Below are positions 17,938 through 26,503 of a stretch of DNA of 64,000 bases, in pieces (the first letter of the stretch is position 1; each line of letters starts with the position of its first letter). This stretch comes from Desulfobulbus propionicus. GTDB taxonomy: Bacteria; Desulfobacterota; Desulfobulbia; Desulfobulbales; Desulfobulbaceae. The notes beneath the pieces were generated by a model. That model searched no databases. It worked only from the letters and a program-made list of their open reading frames with translations, and had not been told where the DNA came from. The position numbers were made by a program, and so were the translations under genes. Where the stretch lies: NCBI GenBank assembly GCA_002748735.1, contig PDTC01000022.1:1-64000 (forward strand), in the 5' to 3' direction.

Positions 17938-18753
17938 ATGCTGCGCCGAATCCAGACAGTTTCCCTGACAACTCTCTTTTCCGAGCTGGGAGAACAGGCC
18001 ATCTACTTCCTCGGTGACCTGGGTAGGATGGGACTTTTTCTGCTTCATGCCCTGGCCGGGCTGTTCCGGCTGCCCTTTCGCTGGCGAGAAGTGCTGCGGC
18101 AGCTCTGGTTCATTGGCGGCGGTTCACTGACTGTTATCTTCTTTACGGCATTGTCCACCGGGATGGTGCTTGGCCTCCAGGGATACTATTCGTTGAGCAA
18201 GTTTGGTGCAGAAGGAATGCTCGGTTCAGCTGTTTCCCTGTCGATTATCATGGAGCTGGGGCCGGTGCTTACCTCGCTGATGGTTATCGGCAGGGCCGGC
18301 TCTGCGATGTGTGCCGAGATTGGCATCATGCGTATCACTGAACAGGTGGATGCCCTTGAGTGTATGGCCATTGATCCTTTCCGCTACCTGATTTCCCCCA
18401 AGGTGCTTGCAACCCTGATCTCGGTGCCCCTGCTCGTCGGTGTCTTTGACGTGGTTGGTGTCTTTGGCGGCTGGATAGCCGGCGTCAAGCTGATGGGCGT
18501 GAACTCGGGCAGCTATTTTGCCGGGATGGAGCAGAGTGTCACCAACCATGACCTGAATCTCGGGATGATCAAGAGCGTTGTCTTTGCCCTGCTGCTGGTC
18601 TGGATCTGCAGCGGTCGCGGCTATTATGTCCAGATGATTCGGGGCGCCGGATTCGGCGCCGAGAGTGTCAGCAGGGTAACCACTCAGGCAGTGGTGGTTG
18701 CCTCGATTTCAGTGCTGATCTTTGATTACCTGCTCACCGCTATTTTGCTATGA
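17938..18753 (+). CDS. mlaE: MlaE-type permease of the phospholipid (Mla) ABC transporter
   Basis: 271 residues. Inner-membrane permease of the MlaFEDB-type complex that moves phospholipids between inner and outer membranes. It has several membrane helices and the characteristic MELGPVLTSLMVIGRAGSAMCAEIG segment. EQVDALECMAIDPFRYLISPKVLA is also diagnostic. The stop overlaps the mlaF ATG (ATGA). The N-terminal ~50 residues before the first core helix match the usual MlaE amphipathic start. First gene of mlaE-F-D-A-C; no mlaB is present. Confidence 0.95.
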   Translation: MLRRIQTVSLTTLFSELGEQAIYFLGDLGRMGLFLLHALAGLFRLPFRWREVLRQLWFIGGGSLTVIFFTALSTGMVLGLQGYYSLSKFGAEGMLGSAVSLSIIMELGPVLTSLMVIGRAGSAMCAEIGIMRITEQVDALECMAIDPFRYLISPKVLATLISVPLLVGVFDVVGVFGGWIAGVKLMGVNSGSYFAGMEQSVTNHDLNLGMIKSVVFALLLVWICSGRGYYVQMIRGAGFGAESVSRVTTQAVVVASISVLIFDYLLTAILL

Positions 18754-19547
18754 AGGCTGCTGCTAACGACCCGGCTGCGATCCGCTTTACCCGTGTGAGC
18801 AAGTCCTTTGGCTCTGGAGCCCGGCGACACAGGGTCTTACACGATGTCAGCTTTTCCATACCCAAGGGGAAGACTACGGTTATTGCCGGCGGCTCCGGCC
18901 AGGGCAAGAGTGTTACCCTCAAACTCATTCTTGGCCTTATCCGTCCTGACAGCGGCAGCATCTTTGTGGGAGATCGCGATGTCGCCAAGTTGCGACAAAA
19001 GGCCCTGCGCGAGTTACGCACCCGTTTTGGTGTCCTCTTTCAGGGGGCGGCCCTGTTCGATTCTTTGACGGTTTTTGAGAATGTGGCCCTGCCCCTGCAG
19101 GAGCGGACCAGGCTCGACGCTGAAGAGATTCGCAGGAAGGTGACCGCAACCCTGGAGCAGCTCGAACTTGACGGACACGAGGAGAAGTTTCCGGCCCAGT
19201 TGAGTGGCGGCATGAAAAAACGGGTAGGCCTGGCCAGGGCCTTGCAACTGGACCCGGAAATCGTCCTCTATGACGAACCGACCACCGGACTCGACCCACT
19301 GATGACCCGGGAGATCTATAAGCTGTTCAGCACCACCCAGCAACGGCTCGGGTACACAGCTGTCATCGTTAGCCACGACATCCCCCAGGTGTTTGCCCTG
19401 GCCGATAGGATTGTCCTCTTAAACAAGGGGGAGCTGGACGTCTTTGATGACCCCGGTGATATAGGCACATCATCTAAACCTTCTATCCGCGAGTTTGCAG
19501 CCATGGAAGGTGATATTTTTACCGATAACCAACAGGAGAGGGTATGA
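18750..19547 (+). CDS. mlaF: MlaF-type ATPase of the phospholipid ABC transporter
   Basis: 265 residues, the normal length. Cytoplasmic ATPase that energises MlaE. Walker A is GGSGQGKS, the ABC signature LSGGMKKR, Walker B IVLYDEPTTGLDP, and the switch histidine is in VIVSHD. Start and stop overlap its neighbours by 4 bp on both sides, so expression is translationally coupled to mlaE and mlaD. Confidence 0.96.
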   Translation: MKAAANDPAAIRFTRVSKSFGSGARRHRVLHDVSFSIPKGKTTVIAGGSGQGKSVTLKLILGLIRPDSGSIFVGDRDVAKLRQKALRELRTRFGVLFQGAALFDSLTVFENVALPLQERTRLDAEEIRRKVTATLEQLELDGHEEKFPAQLSGGMKKRVGLARALQLDPEIVLYDEPTTGLDPLMTREIYKLFSTTQQRLGYTAVIVSHDIPQVFALADRIVLLNKGELDVFDDPGDIGTSSKPSIREFAAMEGDIFTDNQQERV

Positions 19548-19993
19548 AGGGATCCCGTCTTGAAACAGCTGTGGGTTTTTTTCTGGTCCTGGGGTTCTGT
19601 GCCCTGAGCTGGCTGGCCTTACAGCTGGGAGAACTGTCCTGGTTCAGTTCGGGGCGCACCTATATGCTGGCCGCCGAGTTTGAGAACGTCTCCGGTGTTA
19701 AAAATGGTGCCAGTGTTCAGGTCTCCGGCGTTCAGGTCGGCACAGTGCACACCTTGTCTTTAACCGATGAAGATCGGGCTCGAGTGGAGATGCGGCTTGA
19801 CAAGACCGTCAAGGTGCCGGTCGACTCCATCGCCTCGGTGAAGTCTCAGGGGATTATCGGTGACAAGTTTATTCAGCTCACCCTTGGTTCTGACGAAAGC
19901 CTCTATGCTCCCGGAGAGGTGATTTTTGACACTGAATCTGCAGTGGATCTGGAATCACTTATCTCCAAGTTTGCCTTTGGGCAGGTGAAATAG
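19544..19993 (+). CDS. mlaD: MlaD-type MCE-domain lipid-binding protein
   Basis: 149 residues. One N-terminal membrane anchor (about 7-26) followed by a single periplasmic MCE domain, which in E. coli forms a hexameric ring passing lipids to MlaE. The MCE core reads FENVSGVKNGASVQVSGVQVGTV. It ends shortly after the domain. Overlaps mlaF by 4 bp; the gap to mlaA is 9 nt. Confidence 0.94.
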   Translation: MKGSRLETAVGFFLVLGFCALSWLALQLGELSWFSSGRTYMLAAEFENVSGVKNGASVQVSGVQVGTVHTLSLTDEDRARVEMRLDKTVKVPVDSIASVKSQGIIGDKFIQLTLGSDESLYAPGEVIFDTESAVDLESLISKFAFGQVK

Positions 19994-20002
19994 GAACGAT
20001 CT

Positions 20003-20782
20003 GTGAGAAGAACTTCAGCAAAGAGACTGTGGCAGCCTTTGCTACTGGCGATTGCCGGTCTCCTCGGCACAGTACCTGGGTACTGCACTGATGATACCGA
20101 TTTTCTTTCAGATGATTTTTACGAATCTGAGACGGTGTACACCGGGGCCCGGGATCCCATTGAGCCGTTTAACCGGTTGATGTTTGAGTTTAACGACATC
20201 TCCTACACCTGGGTCGTTGATCCTGTTGCAAGGGGGTACAGCCAGCTGCTTCCCGGGGATCTCCGTGGCAGTATCGGCAACTTTTTCAGCAACCTCGGAG
20301 AACCGGTACGTGCCGTCAACTGCCTGCTGCAGGGGAGGGTCGAAGATGCCGGCCAGGTTGTTGGCAGGTTTTTTTTGAACACGGTATTCGGGGTGTTTGG
20401 CTTCGGCGATGCCGCCACCCGGGTGTTTAAGGTCGACCCGGTGTATGCCTCCCTGGGAGAGACCCTTGGGGTGTGGGGAATTGGCGATGGTTTTTATCTT
20501 GTTGTCCCGTTTTTCGGGGCATCGACCCTGCGTGATTTTACCGGCACTGTTGTTGACGGCTTTGCCATGACGTCCTGCTATCCGTGGTGGCCCAGTGATC
20601 CGGAGGCCAGTTTTGCCGTGTATTCGGGCAGAGAAGTAAACAGGGTATCCCTGCATCTCGGTGAGTATGAGGCGCTCAAAGATATCAGTTTTGACCCCTA
20701 TGTGGCCATGCGCAACGCCTACTTCCAGTACAGGGAAAAACGCCGTAACTCAGGTGAAGAAGATCTCAGCGAGGAGAGGTGA
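20003..20782 (+). CDS. mlaA: MlaA (VacJ) outer-membrane phospholipid-extracting protein
   Basis: 259 residues. Removes mislocalised phospholipids from the outer leaflet and hands them to MlaC. An N-terminal signal peptide ends near VPGYC. The lipobox is poor (GYC instead of GC or AC), so lipid modification is uncertain. The VacJ signature is clear: RDPIEPFNRLMFEFND, then NFFSNLGEPV and FGFGDAATRV. A GTG start at 20003 is used. In E. coli mlaA lies apart from the transporter operon; here it sits inside it, between mlaD and mlaC. Confidence 0.92.
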   Translation: MRRTSAKRLWQPLLLAIAGLLGTVPGYCTDDTDFLSDDFYESETVYTGARDPIEPFNRLMFEFNDISYTWVVDPVARGYSQLLPGDLRGSIGNFFSNLGEPVRAVNCLLQGRVEDAGQVVGRFFLNTVFGVFGFGDAATRVFKVDPVYASLGETLGVWGIGDGFYLVVPFFGASTLRDFTGTVVDGFAMTSCYPWWPSDPEASFAVYSGREVNRVSLHLGEYEALKDISFDPYVAMRNAYFQYREKRRNSGEEDLSEER

Positions 20783-20786
20783 GGAG

Positions 20787-21422
20787 ATGACAAGGCGATT
20801 TCAGCAGTTTTTCGCAGCAATGCTGCTCGTTACCGGAATGCTGTGCCCCGGTGTGTTGTCGGCGGCTGCCCCTGACCCGACGCAACAGCTCAAGCCCTTT
20901 ATTGACAAGATCACCTCTATTCTTGCCAGCAGCTCGTTCGAAAACGAATCCAGGCGTGATATCTGTCAGCGGGTCATTGATGTCGCTCCAGAGGGTTTTG
21001 ACTTCAGGGAGATGTCCAAAAGAGTCCTGGGCAAGCAGTGGCGTGATCTCGATGCAAAGCAGCAGGAAGATTTTGTTGCGCTGTTCATGCGCCTGTTGCA
21101 GTGGGCCTATATCGGTAAAATCGAGGAGTATGCCGGGCAGAGCGTCGAGTTTGTTGATCAGCGTGTCCGCGGGAACCGGGCAGAGGTGAAAACCCTGCTG
21201 GTGGATGCTCAACGGACCGTTCCGGTCAGCTATATCATGCTTCTGAAAAAAGAGCAGTGGAAGGTCTATGATGTCGTGGTTGAGGGGGTCAGCCTGATTC
21301 GCAACTACATGGAGCAGTTCCGCGATATCCTTCGTACCGAAGGGTTTCCCGTACTTGTCGAGAAAATTAAGAAGAAGATTAACGAACTCGAGGCACAGGA
21401 CAGAGCTGCCCCCAAAGCTTAG
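20787..21422 (+). CDS. mlaC: MlaC-type periplasmic phospholipid carrier (Ttg2D)
   Basis: 211 residues. Periplasmic shuttle between MlaA and MlaFED. A signal peptide ends near LSAAAPDPT. The mature part has the family pattern, including VDVAPEGFDFREMSKRVLGKQW and VVVEGVSLIRNYMEQFRDIL. I start at ATG 20787, preceded by GAGGTGAGGAG, and not at the upstream frame opening inside mlaA. It is the last gene of the Mla operon. The next 185 bp before the yceD-like gene are T-rich and hold no gene I recognise. Confidence 0.93.
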   Translation: MTRRFQQFFAAMLLVTGMLCPGVLSAAAPDPTQQLKPFIDKITSILASSSFENESRRDICQRVIDVAPEGFDFREMSKRVLGKQWRDLDAKQQEDFVALFMRLLQWAYIGKIEEYAGQSVEFVDQRVRGNRAEVKTLLVDAQRTVPVSYIMLLKKEQWKVYDVVVEGVSLIRNYMEQFRDILRTEGFPVLVEKIKKKINELEAQDRAAPKA

Positions 21423-21607
21423 CTCGTTCTGCATCCGTCGGGAGTGGCTCTGCCTGTCCTCCCGGCGGGGTGGCGCCTGTTTGCCTGATCTTGCCCTTTA
21501 TCCTGGATGTTTCTTCTGAAGAATTCTTTTTTTTTCATGGTCGTTCTTGTTTTTTTCGGGTAACTTTTGTAGTTTGTCATTCTTTTTTTGAGATGTGGGG
21601 CTCAACT

Positions 21608-22129
21608 GTGCCGATAGCTTTTCACGAAATATCCTCTTCTGGGAGTTCTTATCTGCTTGAGAAGATTCCAGGAATCGGCACTGATGAAGGCGTTCAGTTA
21701 CTGGGTAGGGTTCGTGCCGAGTGCGTGCTGCGACGAAAAGACGGGGCCACCGTCACCTGCCAGGGAGAGTTACAGGCACAGGTCGAACTGCTCTGCGACA
21801 GATGTCTGACTGCCTTTAGCCATCGCATACACACAGAGGTCAGCGCCCTGTTTCGCCTCGTAGCGGTTGCGGCACCGGAAGAACATGAGCGGCAATGCTC
21901 CCGGGCGGATCTCGATACTGTTGAGCTCGAGACACCGGCTCTTGACCTGGACGATTTTTTCCGCCAGCAGTTGTTGCTGGCCATACCGGTCTCCAGGCTG
22001 TGCAGTGAAGAGTGCCGGGGGCTCTGCCCCCGGTGTGGCTGTAACAACAATAGAACGACCTGTAACTGCGCTGCCTCTGCCAGTGATTCGCCCTTTGCTG
22101 TGCTTGGGCGACTGCAGCGGCAACCATAA
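21608..22129 (+). CDS. DUF177/YceD-like protein (23S rRNA accumulation family)
   Basis: About 173 residues with an uncertain start: GTG 21608 gives the family-like opening PIAFHEIS, while ATG 21593 and a distant start at 21470 are alternatives. The central CDRCLTAFSHRI and the Leu-rich LDDFFRQQLLLAIPVSRLC are typical of DUF177. A Cys-rich tail (CSEECRGLCPRCGCN) is common outside gammaproteobacteria and may bind zinc. Its place directly before rpmF and plsX is the conserved yceD-rpmF-plsX arrangement, which supports the call. Confidence 0.85.
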   Translation: MPIAFHEISSSGSSYLLEKIPGIGTDEGVQLLGRVRAECVLRRKDGATVTCQGELQAQVELLCDRCLTAFSHRIHTEVSALFRLVAVAAPEEHERQCSRADLDTVELETPALDLDDFFRQQLLLAIPVSRLCSEECRGLCPRCGCNNNRTTCNCAASASDSPFAVLGRLQRQP

Positions 22130-22200
22130 CCTGAAAAAACGACAAAACACGCTGTCAGGCGAAACCTGACCTGGCGTCAAGAGTACTGGAGGAAAGAGCA

Positions 22201-22389
22201 ATGGCCTTGCCAAAGAGAAGACATTCACGTTCCCGGACCCGGCTTCGTCGATCCCATGATGCCCTGACCGGCCCTGCTGTCGGCAGCTGCCCCGAGTGCG
22301 GTGAACCGAAAATGCCGCATCAGTTGTGCAGCGGCTGCGGCGTGTACAAGGGCAAGAATATCATTCATCTTGAGGATGAGCTGGGCTAG
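22201..22389 (+). CDS. rpmF: 50S ribosomal protein L32
   Basis: 62 residues, standard length. N-terminal basic tail (ALPKRRHSRSRTRLRRSHD) and a four-cysteine zinc ribbon, CPECGEPKMPHQLCSGC, showing the zinc-binding (C+) form. GGAGG precedes the ATG. It sits between the DUF177 gene and plsX, as in most proteobacteria, linking ribosome synthesis and lipid synthesis in one transcript. Confidence 0.97.
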   Translation: MALPKRRHSRSRTRLRRSHDALTGPAVGSCPECGEPKMPHQLCSGCGVYKGKNIIHLEDELG

Positions 22390-22398
22390 GCCTCTGTC

Positions 22399-23427
22399 GT
22401 GCAAATAGCCCTTGATGCCATGGGCGGCGACCGCGGCACTGATCTGCTCATTCGTGGCGCCCTTGCGGCAATCTCTGAAAATAAGGATCTTGGTGTTACC
22501 CTGCTGGGGCCGGTTGACCATCTCAAGGCACGCCTGGATGCGCTTGACAACGGCTGGCAGGACAGATATCGCGGGTTGTTGCTGGAGCAGGCCGCTGAGG
22601 TCGTTGACATGCATGAGTCGCCCGTGGATGCGGTGCGCCGCAAAAAGAATTCCACGGTCATGGTTGGCTTCGACCTTATCCGCCAGGGACGTGCTGATGC
22701 CCTGGTTTCGGCGGGCAACTCCGGGGCAACCCTGGCCGCTGCCATCCGTAAACTGGGACGTCTGCCAGGGATTTCCCGCCCTGGCCTTGCCAGTTTTTTC
22801 CCGACCCTGAAAAAACCTGTCATGCTGATGGACGTCGGTGCCAATGTTGACTGCCGGCCCGCTCATCTTGTCGAGTTTGCGGTCATGGCTGCCTCATGTT
22901 CACGGTTGCTGCTACGCAGGCAAAACGAACCCAGGGTGGGGCTACTCAGCAATGGCGAGGAAACCAGCAAGGGGAACGCCCAGGTCAAGGAGGCCCATGA
23001 CCTGTTGCGCAATTCATCGCTGAACTTTATCGGCAACGTCGAAGGTCGTGATGTCTATAAAGGGGATGTCGATGTCATTGTCTGTGACGGCTTTGTCGGT
23101 AATACCTGCCTGAAGGTCAGTGAAGGGCTTGCCGAAGCCGCCGGCAAGATGCTCAAGCAGGAAATTATGAAGAGCTGGCGGGCAAAACTGGGGTATCTGC
23201 TCATCCGGCGAGCCTTTAATGCCTTCCGTAAAAAGGTTGATTATGCTGAATATGGAGGAGCGCCGCTGCTCGGGATAAACGGTGTCGCCATTATCTGTCA
23301 TGGTACCTCTGACTCGGTTGCCATCAAGAATGCCATTGAGGTGGGGGCGAGCATGTCTCGTCTGCGTGTCAACGAGGCCATCCTTGAGACCCTGAATGCT
23401 TGGCAGAAAGGAGGGAAGCGACCATGA
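22399..23427 (+). CDS. plsX: Phosphate acyltransferase PlsX
   Basis: 342 residues. Converts acyl-ACP to acyl-phosphate for the PlsY branch of phosphatidic acid synthesis; peripheral membrane protein. Signatures are IALDAMGGDRG at the N-terminus, VSAGNSGATLAA, LMDVGANVDCRP and YGGAPLLGINGVAIICHG. The start is GTG at 22399, 9 nt after rpmF. Its stop overlaps the fabH start (ATGA). Confidence 0.96.
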   Translation: MQIALDAMGGDRGTDLLIRGALAAISENKDLGVTLLGPVDHLKARLDALDNGWQDRYRGLLLEQAAEVVDMHESPVDAVRRKKNSTVMVGFDLIRQGRADALVSAGNSGATLAAAIRKLGRLPGISRPGLASFFPTLKKPVMLMDVGANVDCRPAHLVEFAVMAASCSRLLLRRQNEPRVGLLSNGEETSKGNAQVKEAHDLLRNSSLNFIGNVEGRDVYKGDVDVIVCDGFVGNTCLKVSEGLAEAAGKMLKQEIMKSWRAKLGYLLIRRAFNAFRKKVDYAEYGGAPLLGINGVAIICHGTSDSVAIKNAIEVGASMSRLRVNEAILETLNAWQKGGKRP

Positions 23428-24401
23428 ACCGGGCGGTGGTACTTGGCACCGGTTTTGCGGTTCCTGAGCGATGCCTGACCAATCATGACCTGGCGGCCAT
23501 GGTGGAGACCTCGGACGAGTGGATTGTTGCCCGTACCGGCATTCGTGAACGCCGCATCGCCGGCAAGGGCGAGTTCAACTATCAGCTCGGTGCCAGGGCA
23601 GGGCAACAGGCCCTTGACGCTGCTGGAATCGAGGCGGCAGAGGTGGACGTGATCATTGTCGCCACCCTGTCTTCGCACATGCTCATGCCCTCGACAGCCT
23701 GCTTCGTGCAGATGGAGCTGGGGGCAGTCAATGCCTTTGCCTTTGACATCAATGCCGCCTGTTCCGGTTTTCTCTACGGTCTGGATCAGGTAAACCGCTA
23801 TATCCAAAGTGATCCGAGCCTGAAAATTTTGCTCATCGGCTCGGAGACGATGTCGGCGCGGGTCAACTGGGAGGACCGTAACACCTGTGTCCTCTTTGGT
23901 GACGGGGCAGGGGCTGTGGTGCTTGGTGCCAGCGAAGATGCCCGTGGAATTTTTGGCTCGGCCCTGTTTACCGATGGCAACCTGTGGCCGCTGCTCTACG
24001 CTGAAGGCCCCTTGAGTCTCAATCCGGATCTGTGTCCGGAAGAGCCCAGCAGAAGCGAGATCCATATGCGCGGCCGCGAGGTATTCAAACACGCTGTCCG
24101 TGCCATGGACGAGGCCATCACCCGCCTGCTCGCCCAGCATAACATGGGGCTGGAGGAGGTGAACCTGGTGATCTCGCATCAGGCCAACGTCCGGATTCTC
24201 CACAAGCTTGTCGAACGACTGGGGTTACCGGAGGAGAAGTTCTTTATGAATGTCGATAAGTATGGGAATACCTCTGCCGCCAGCATCCCCATCGCCTTGC
24301 ATGAGGCCAACGCTCAGGGGCGGCTTACCCGAAATGATATCGTGCTCTTCTGCGCCTTTGGCGGCGGCTTCACCTGGGGGTCGCTGCTGATGCGCTGGTA
24401 G
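23424..24401 (+). CDS. fabH: 3-oxoacyl-ACP synthase III
   Basis: 325 residues. Starts fatty-acid synthesis by condensing acetyl-CoA (or another primer) with malonyl-ACP. The catalytic triad is present: Cys113 in INAACSGFLYG, His in ISHQANVRIL and Asn in YGNTSAASIP. ATG 23424 follows AAAGGAGGGAAG and overlaps the plsX stop. The next gene starts 22 nt downstream. Chain-length or branched-primer preference cannot be judged by eye. Confidence 0.95.
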   Translation: MNRAVVLGTGFAVPERCLTNHDLAAMVETSDEWIVARTGIRERRIAGKGEFNYQLGARAGQQALDAAGIEAAEVDVIIVATLSSHMLMPSTACFVQMELGAVNAFAFDINAACSGFLYGLDQVNRYIQSDPSLKILLIGSETMSARVNWEDRNTCVLFGDGAGAVVLGASEDARGIFGSALFTDGNLWPLLYAEGPLSLNPDLCPEEPSRSEIHMRGREVFKHAVRAMDEAITRLLAQHNMGLEEVNLVISHQANVRILHKLVERLGLPEEKFFMNVDKYGNTSAASIPIALHEANAQGRLTRNDIVLFCAFGGGFTWGSLLMRW

Positions 24402-24423
24402 ACAGCTGCAAGGAGAAAGGATT

Positions 24424-25575
24424 GTGGATTATTTCCTGACAGAAGAACAACAGATGATCGTCGATACAGCGCGGGAGATTACCGAGGAGAAGATCATCCC
24501 CATACGCGCCGAGCTTGACGAAAAGAATGCATTTCCCACGGCCCTGTTGGAAGACATCGCCAAAGCAGACCTGTTCGGTCTTTTTATTCCTGAGGAGTAT
24601 GGTGGTTTTGGTGGTGGATGCTTTGAGGTCTGTCTGGCCCTGGAGCAGTTTGCCAGGGGCTGTGTCGGCGTGGCCACCAGCTATGCCGCTTCGGCACTGG
24701 GAATCTACCCGGTCATGCTCGCCGGCTCTGCCGCCTTAAAAGAGCGGTATCTGCCTGATATTGCAGAAGGCAAACAGTGGGCAGCCTTTGGCCTGACCGA
24801 AGCCAATGCAGGCAGTGATGCCTCCGGGGTACAGACAACTGCTGTTGAGGACGGCGATTCCTGGGTGCTCAACGGCACCAAGCAGTGGATCACCAATGGC
24901 GGTGAGGCGCAGGTGTACACCATTGTCGCCATTACTGATCCTGACAAGGGTGCCCGAGGCGCATCCCTTTTCGTGGTCGAGGATGGTGATCCCGGCTTTG
25001 GCTATGGCAAAAAAGAGGACAAGATGGGCATTCGCTCCTCTGCCACCCGTGAGCTGATCATGAAAGATTGCCGCATTCCCAAAGACCGGCTCATTGGTCG
25101 GCGCGGCACCGGATTCATCACGGTCATGAAGACCCTTGACCTGTCCAGGCCCGGTATTGCCGCGCTTGGCGTTGGCCTTGGCCAGGCAGCCCTGGACGAG
25201 GCGGTCATCTATGCCAAACAGCGGCAGCAGTTTAACCGGCCGGTCATCGCCTTTCAGGCGGTACAGCACATGCTCGCTGATATGGCCATCCAGGTCGAGG
25301 CTGCCAGAGGTCTGGTCTACGGTGCTGCCCGTCATATTGACAGCCACCCGAAAAATATGAGCAAGGTGTCCTCCATGAGCAAGGTCTTTGCCACGGACAT
25401 GGCCATGAAGGTCACCACTGACGCCGTGCAGGTGCTCGGTGGATATGGATACATGAAGGAGTATCCGGTGGAAAAGATGATGCGTGATGCCAAGATCTTG
25501 CAGATCTATGAGGGGACCAACCAGGTTCAGCGCAACGTCATCGGTCAGGAACTCAACAAAGAGTATTCCCGGTAA
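24424..25575 (+). CDS. Acyl-CoA dehydrogenase-family flavoprotein, Etf-linked
   Basis: 383 residues. FAD enzyme interconverting acyl and 2-enoyl thioesters with electron-transferring flavoprotein as partner. All family blocks are present: WAAFGLTEANAGSDASG, LNGTKQWITNGG, and the catalytic base Glu363 in YEGTNQVQRN. GTG start at 24424, after AAGGAGAAAGG. It lies immediately upstream of etfB and etfA and is flanked by fabH and fabG. Such a dehydrogenase is normally catabolic; here the context is biosynthetic, so it may run as an enoyl reductase (see findings). Family certain, direction and substrate inferred. Confidence 0.92.
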   Translation: MDYFLTEEQQMIVDTAREITEEKIIPIRAELDEKNAFPTALLEDIAKADLFGLFIPEEYGGFGGGCFEVCLALEQFARGCVGVATSYAASALGIYPVMLAGSAALKERYLPDIAEGKQWAAFGLTEANAGSDASGVQTTAVEDGDSWVLNGTKQWITNGGEAQVYTIVAITDPDKGARGASLFVVEDGDPGFGYGKKEDKMGIRSSATRELIMKDCRIPKDRLIGRRGTGFITVMKTLDLSRPGIAALGVGLGQAALDEAVIYAKQRQQFNRPVIAFQAVQHMLADMAIQVEAARGLVYGAARHIDSHPKNMSKVSSMSKVFATDMAMKVTTDAVQVLGGYGYMKEYPVEKMMRDAKILQIYEGTNQVQRNVIGQELNKEYSR

Positions 25576-25582
25576 GGTTTCC

Positions 25583-26368
25583 ATGCGAATCATCGTCTGT
25601 CTCAAACAGGTGCCAGATGCCAGGAATGTACGGCTGGATCCGGCTACCAACACCTTGGCCCGGGAAGGGGTGGAGTCGATCATGAACCCCTATGACCGCC
25701 ATGCCCTGGAAGAGGGGGTCTGCCTTAAAGAGGTGCACGGTGGCGAGGTGATTGCCCTGACCATGGGGCCTCCCCAGGCAGAGGTGATGCTGCGCGAGGC
25801 CATTGCCTGTGGTGCTGATGAGGGTGTCCTGGTGTCTGACCGAGCCTTTGCCGGCGCCGATACCTGGGCCACCAGCTACACCCTGGCCAGGGCCATCGAA
25901 ACTCTTGGCGGTTGCGACCTGATTCTCTGTGGCAAGCAGGCGATCGATGGCGATACAGCTCAGGTTGGTCCCGGGATTGCGGCGCGTATCGGCATCCCCT
26001 TTGTCACCTGTGTGCAGAAGACCAGGACGTCGGATGCCACCAGTATCAGTGTCGAACGGATGATGGATGACGGTTTTGATCTGGTGCGCCTGCCATTGCC
26101 GGCGCTGCTCACTGTGGTCAAGGATGTCAATGAGCCCCGGGTTGCCTCTCTCAAGGGCAAGATGAAGGCAAAAAAGGCAGTGATCCGCACCTTGAACGCC
26201 GGTGATATCGGCGCCGAAGCCACCAGCATTGGCCTGGCTGGTTCGCCCACCCAGGTGGTGCGGGTCTTTGCCCCTGAGGTGAAAAAAGACCGGCAGATCT
26301 TCTCGGGCAGTGCCGAGGAACAGGTCGAGCAGCTGCTTGCCTGTCTGGGAGACCGGATCAATCCCTGA
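25583..26368 (+). CDS. etfB: Electron transfer flavoprotein, beta subunit
   Basis: 261 residues. Partner of EtfA; binds an adenine nucleotide or the second FAD depending on the Etf class. It begins MRIIVCLKQVPD, the usual EtfB start, and contains LILCGKQAIDGDTAQVGPGIAA, the EtfB signature. SLKGKMKAKK lies near the C-terminus. ATG 25583 is 7 nt after the dehydrogenase stop; the longer upstream frame is spurious. A 121-bp gap separates it from etfA. Confidence 0.95.
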   Translation: MRIIVCLKQVPDARNVRLDPATNTLAREGVESIMNPYDRHALEEGVCLKEVHGGEVIALTMGPPQAEVMLREAIACGADEGVLVSDRAFAGADTWATSYTLARAIETLGGCDLILCGKQAIDGDTAQVGPGIAARIGIPFVTCVQKTRTSDATSISVERMMDDGFDLVRLPLPALLTVVKDVNEPRVASLKGKMKAKKAVIRTLNAGDIGAEATSIGLAGSPTQVVRVFAPEVKKDRQIFSGSAEEQVEQLLACLGDRINP

Positions 26369-26428
26369 CTCTTGGAGTATGGCTGCGAGTCAATGGTCCC
26401 GACGATGACCTCCACATGGAGAAGCAAC

Positions 26429-26503
26429 ATGCCGATACCCGTTAACTGCCTGTCAGCTGATGTTTACCCGGTGAGCGGAGCCGTAACATATGCTCAAGAT
26501 TGA
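26429..26503 (+). CDS. Possible 24-codon leader ORF overlapping etfA start
   Basis: An ATG at 26429 preceded by GGAG (spacing about 8 nt) opens a 24-residue frame that stops at 26501-26503, 14 nt inside etfA. It could couple etfA translation to upstream ribosomes. No homology recognised; it may be chance. Confidence 0.25.
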   Translation: MPIPVNCLSADVYPVSGAVTYAQD

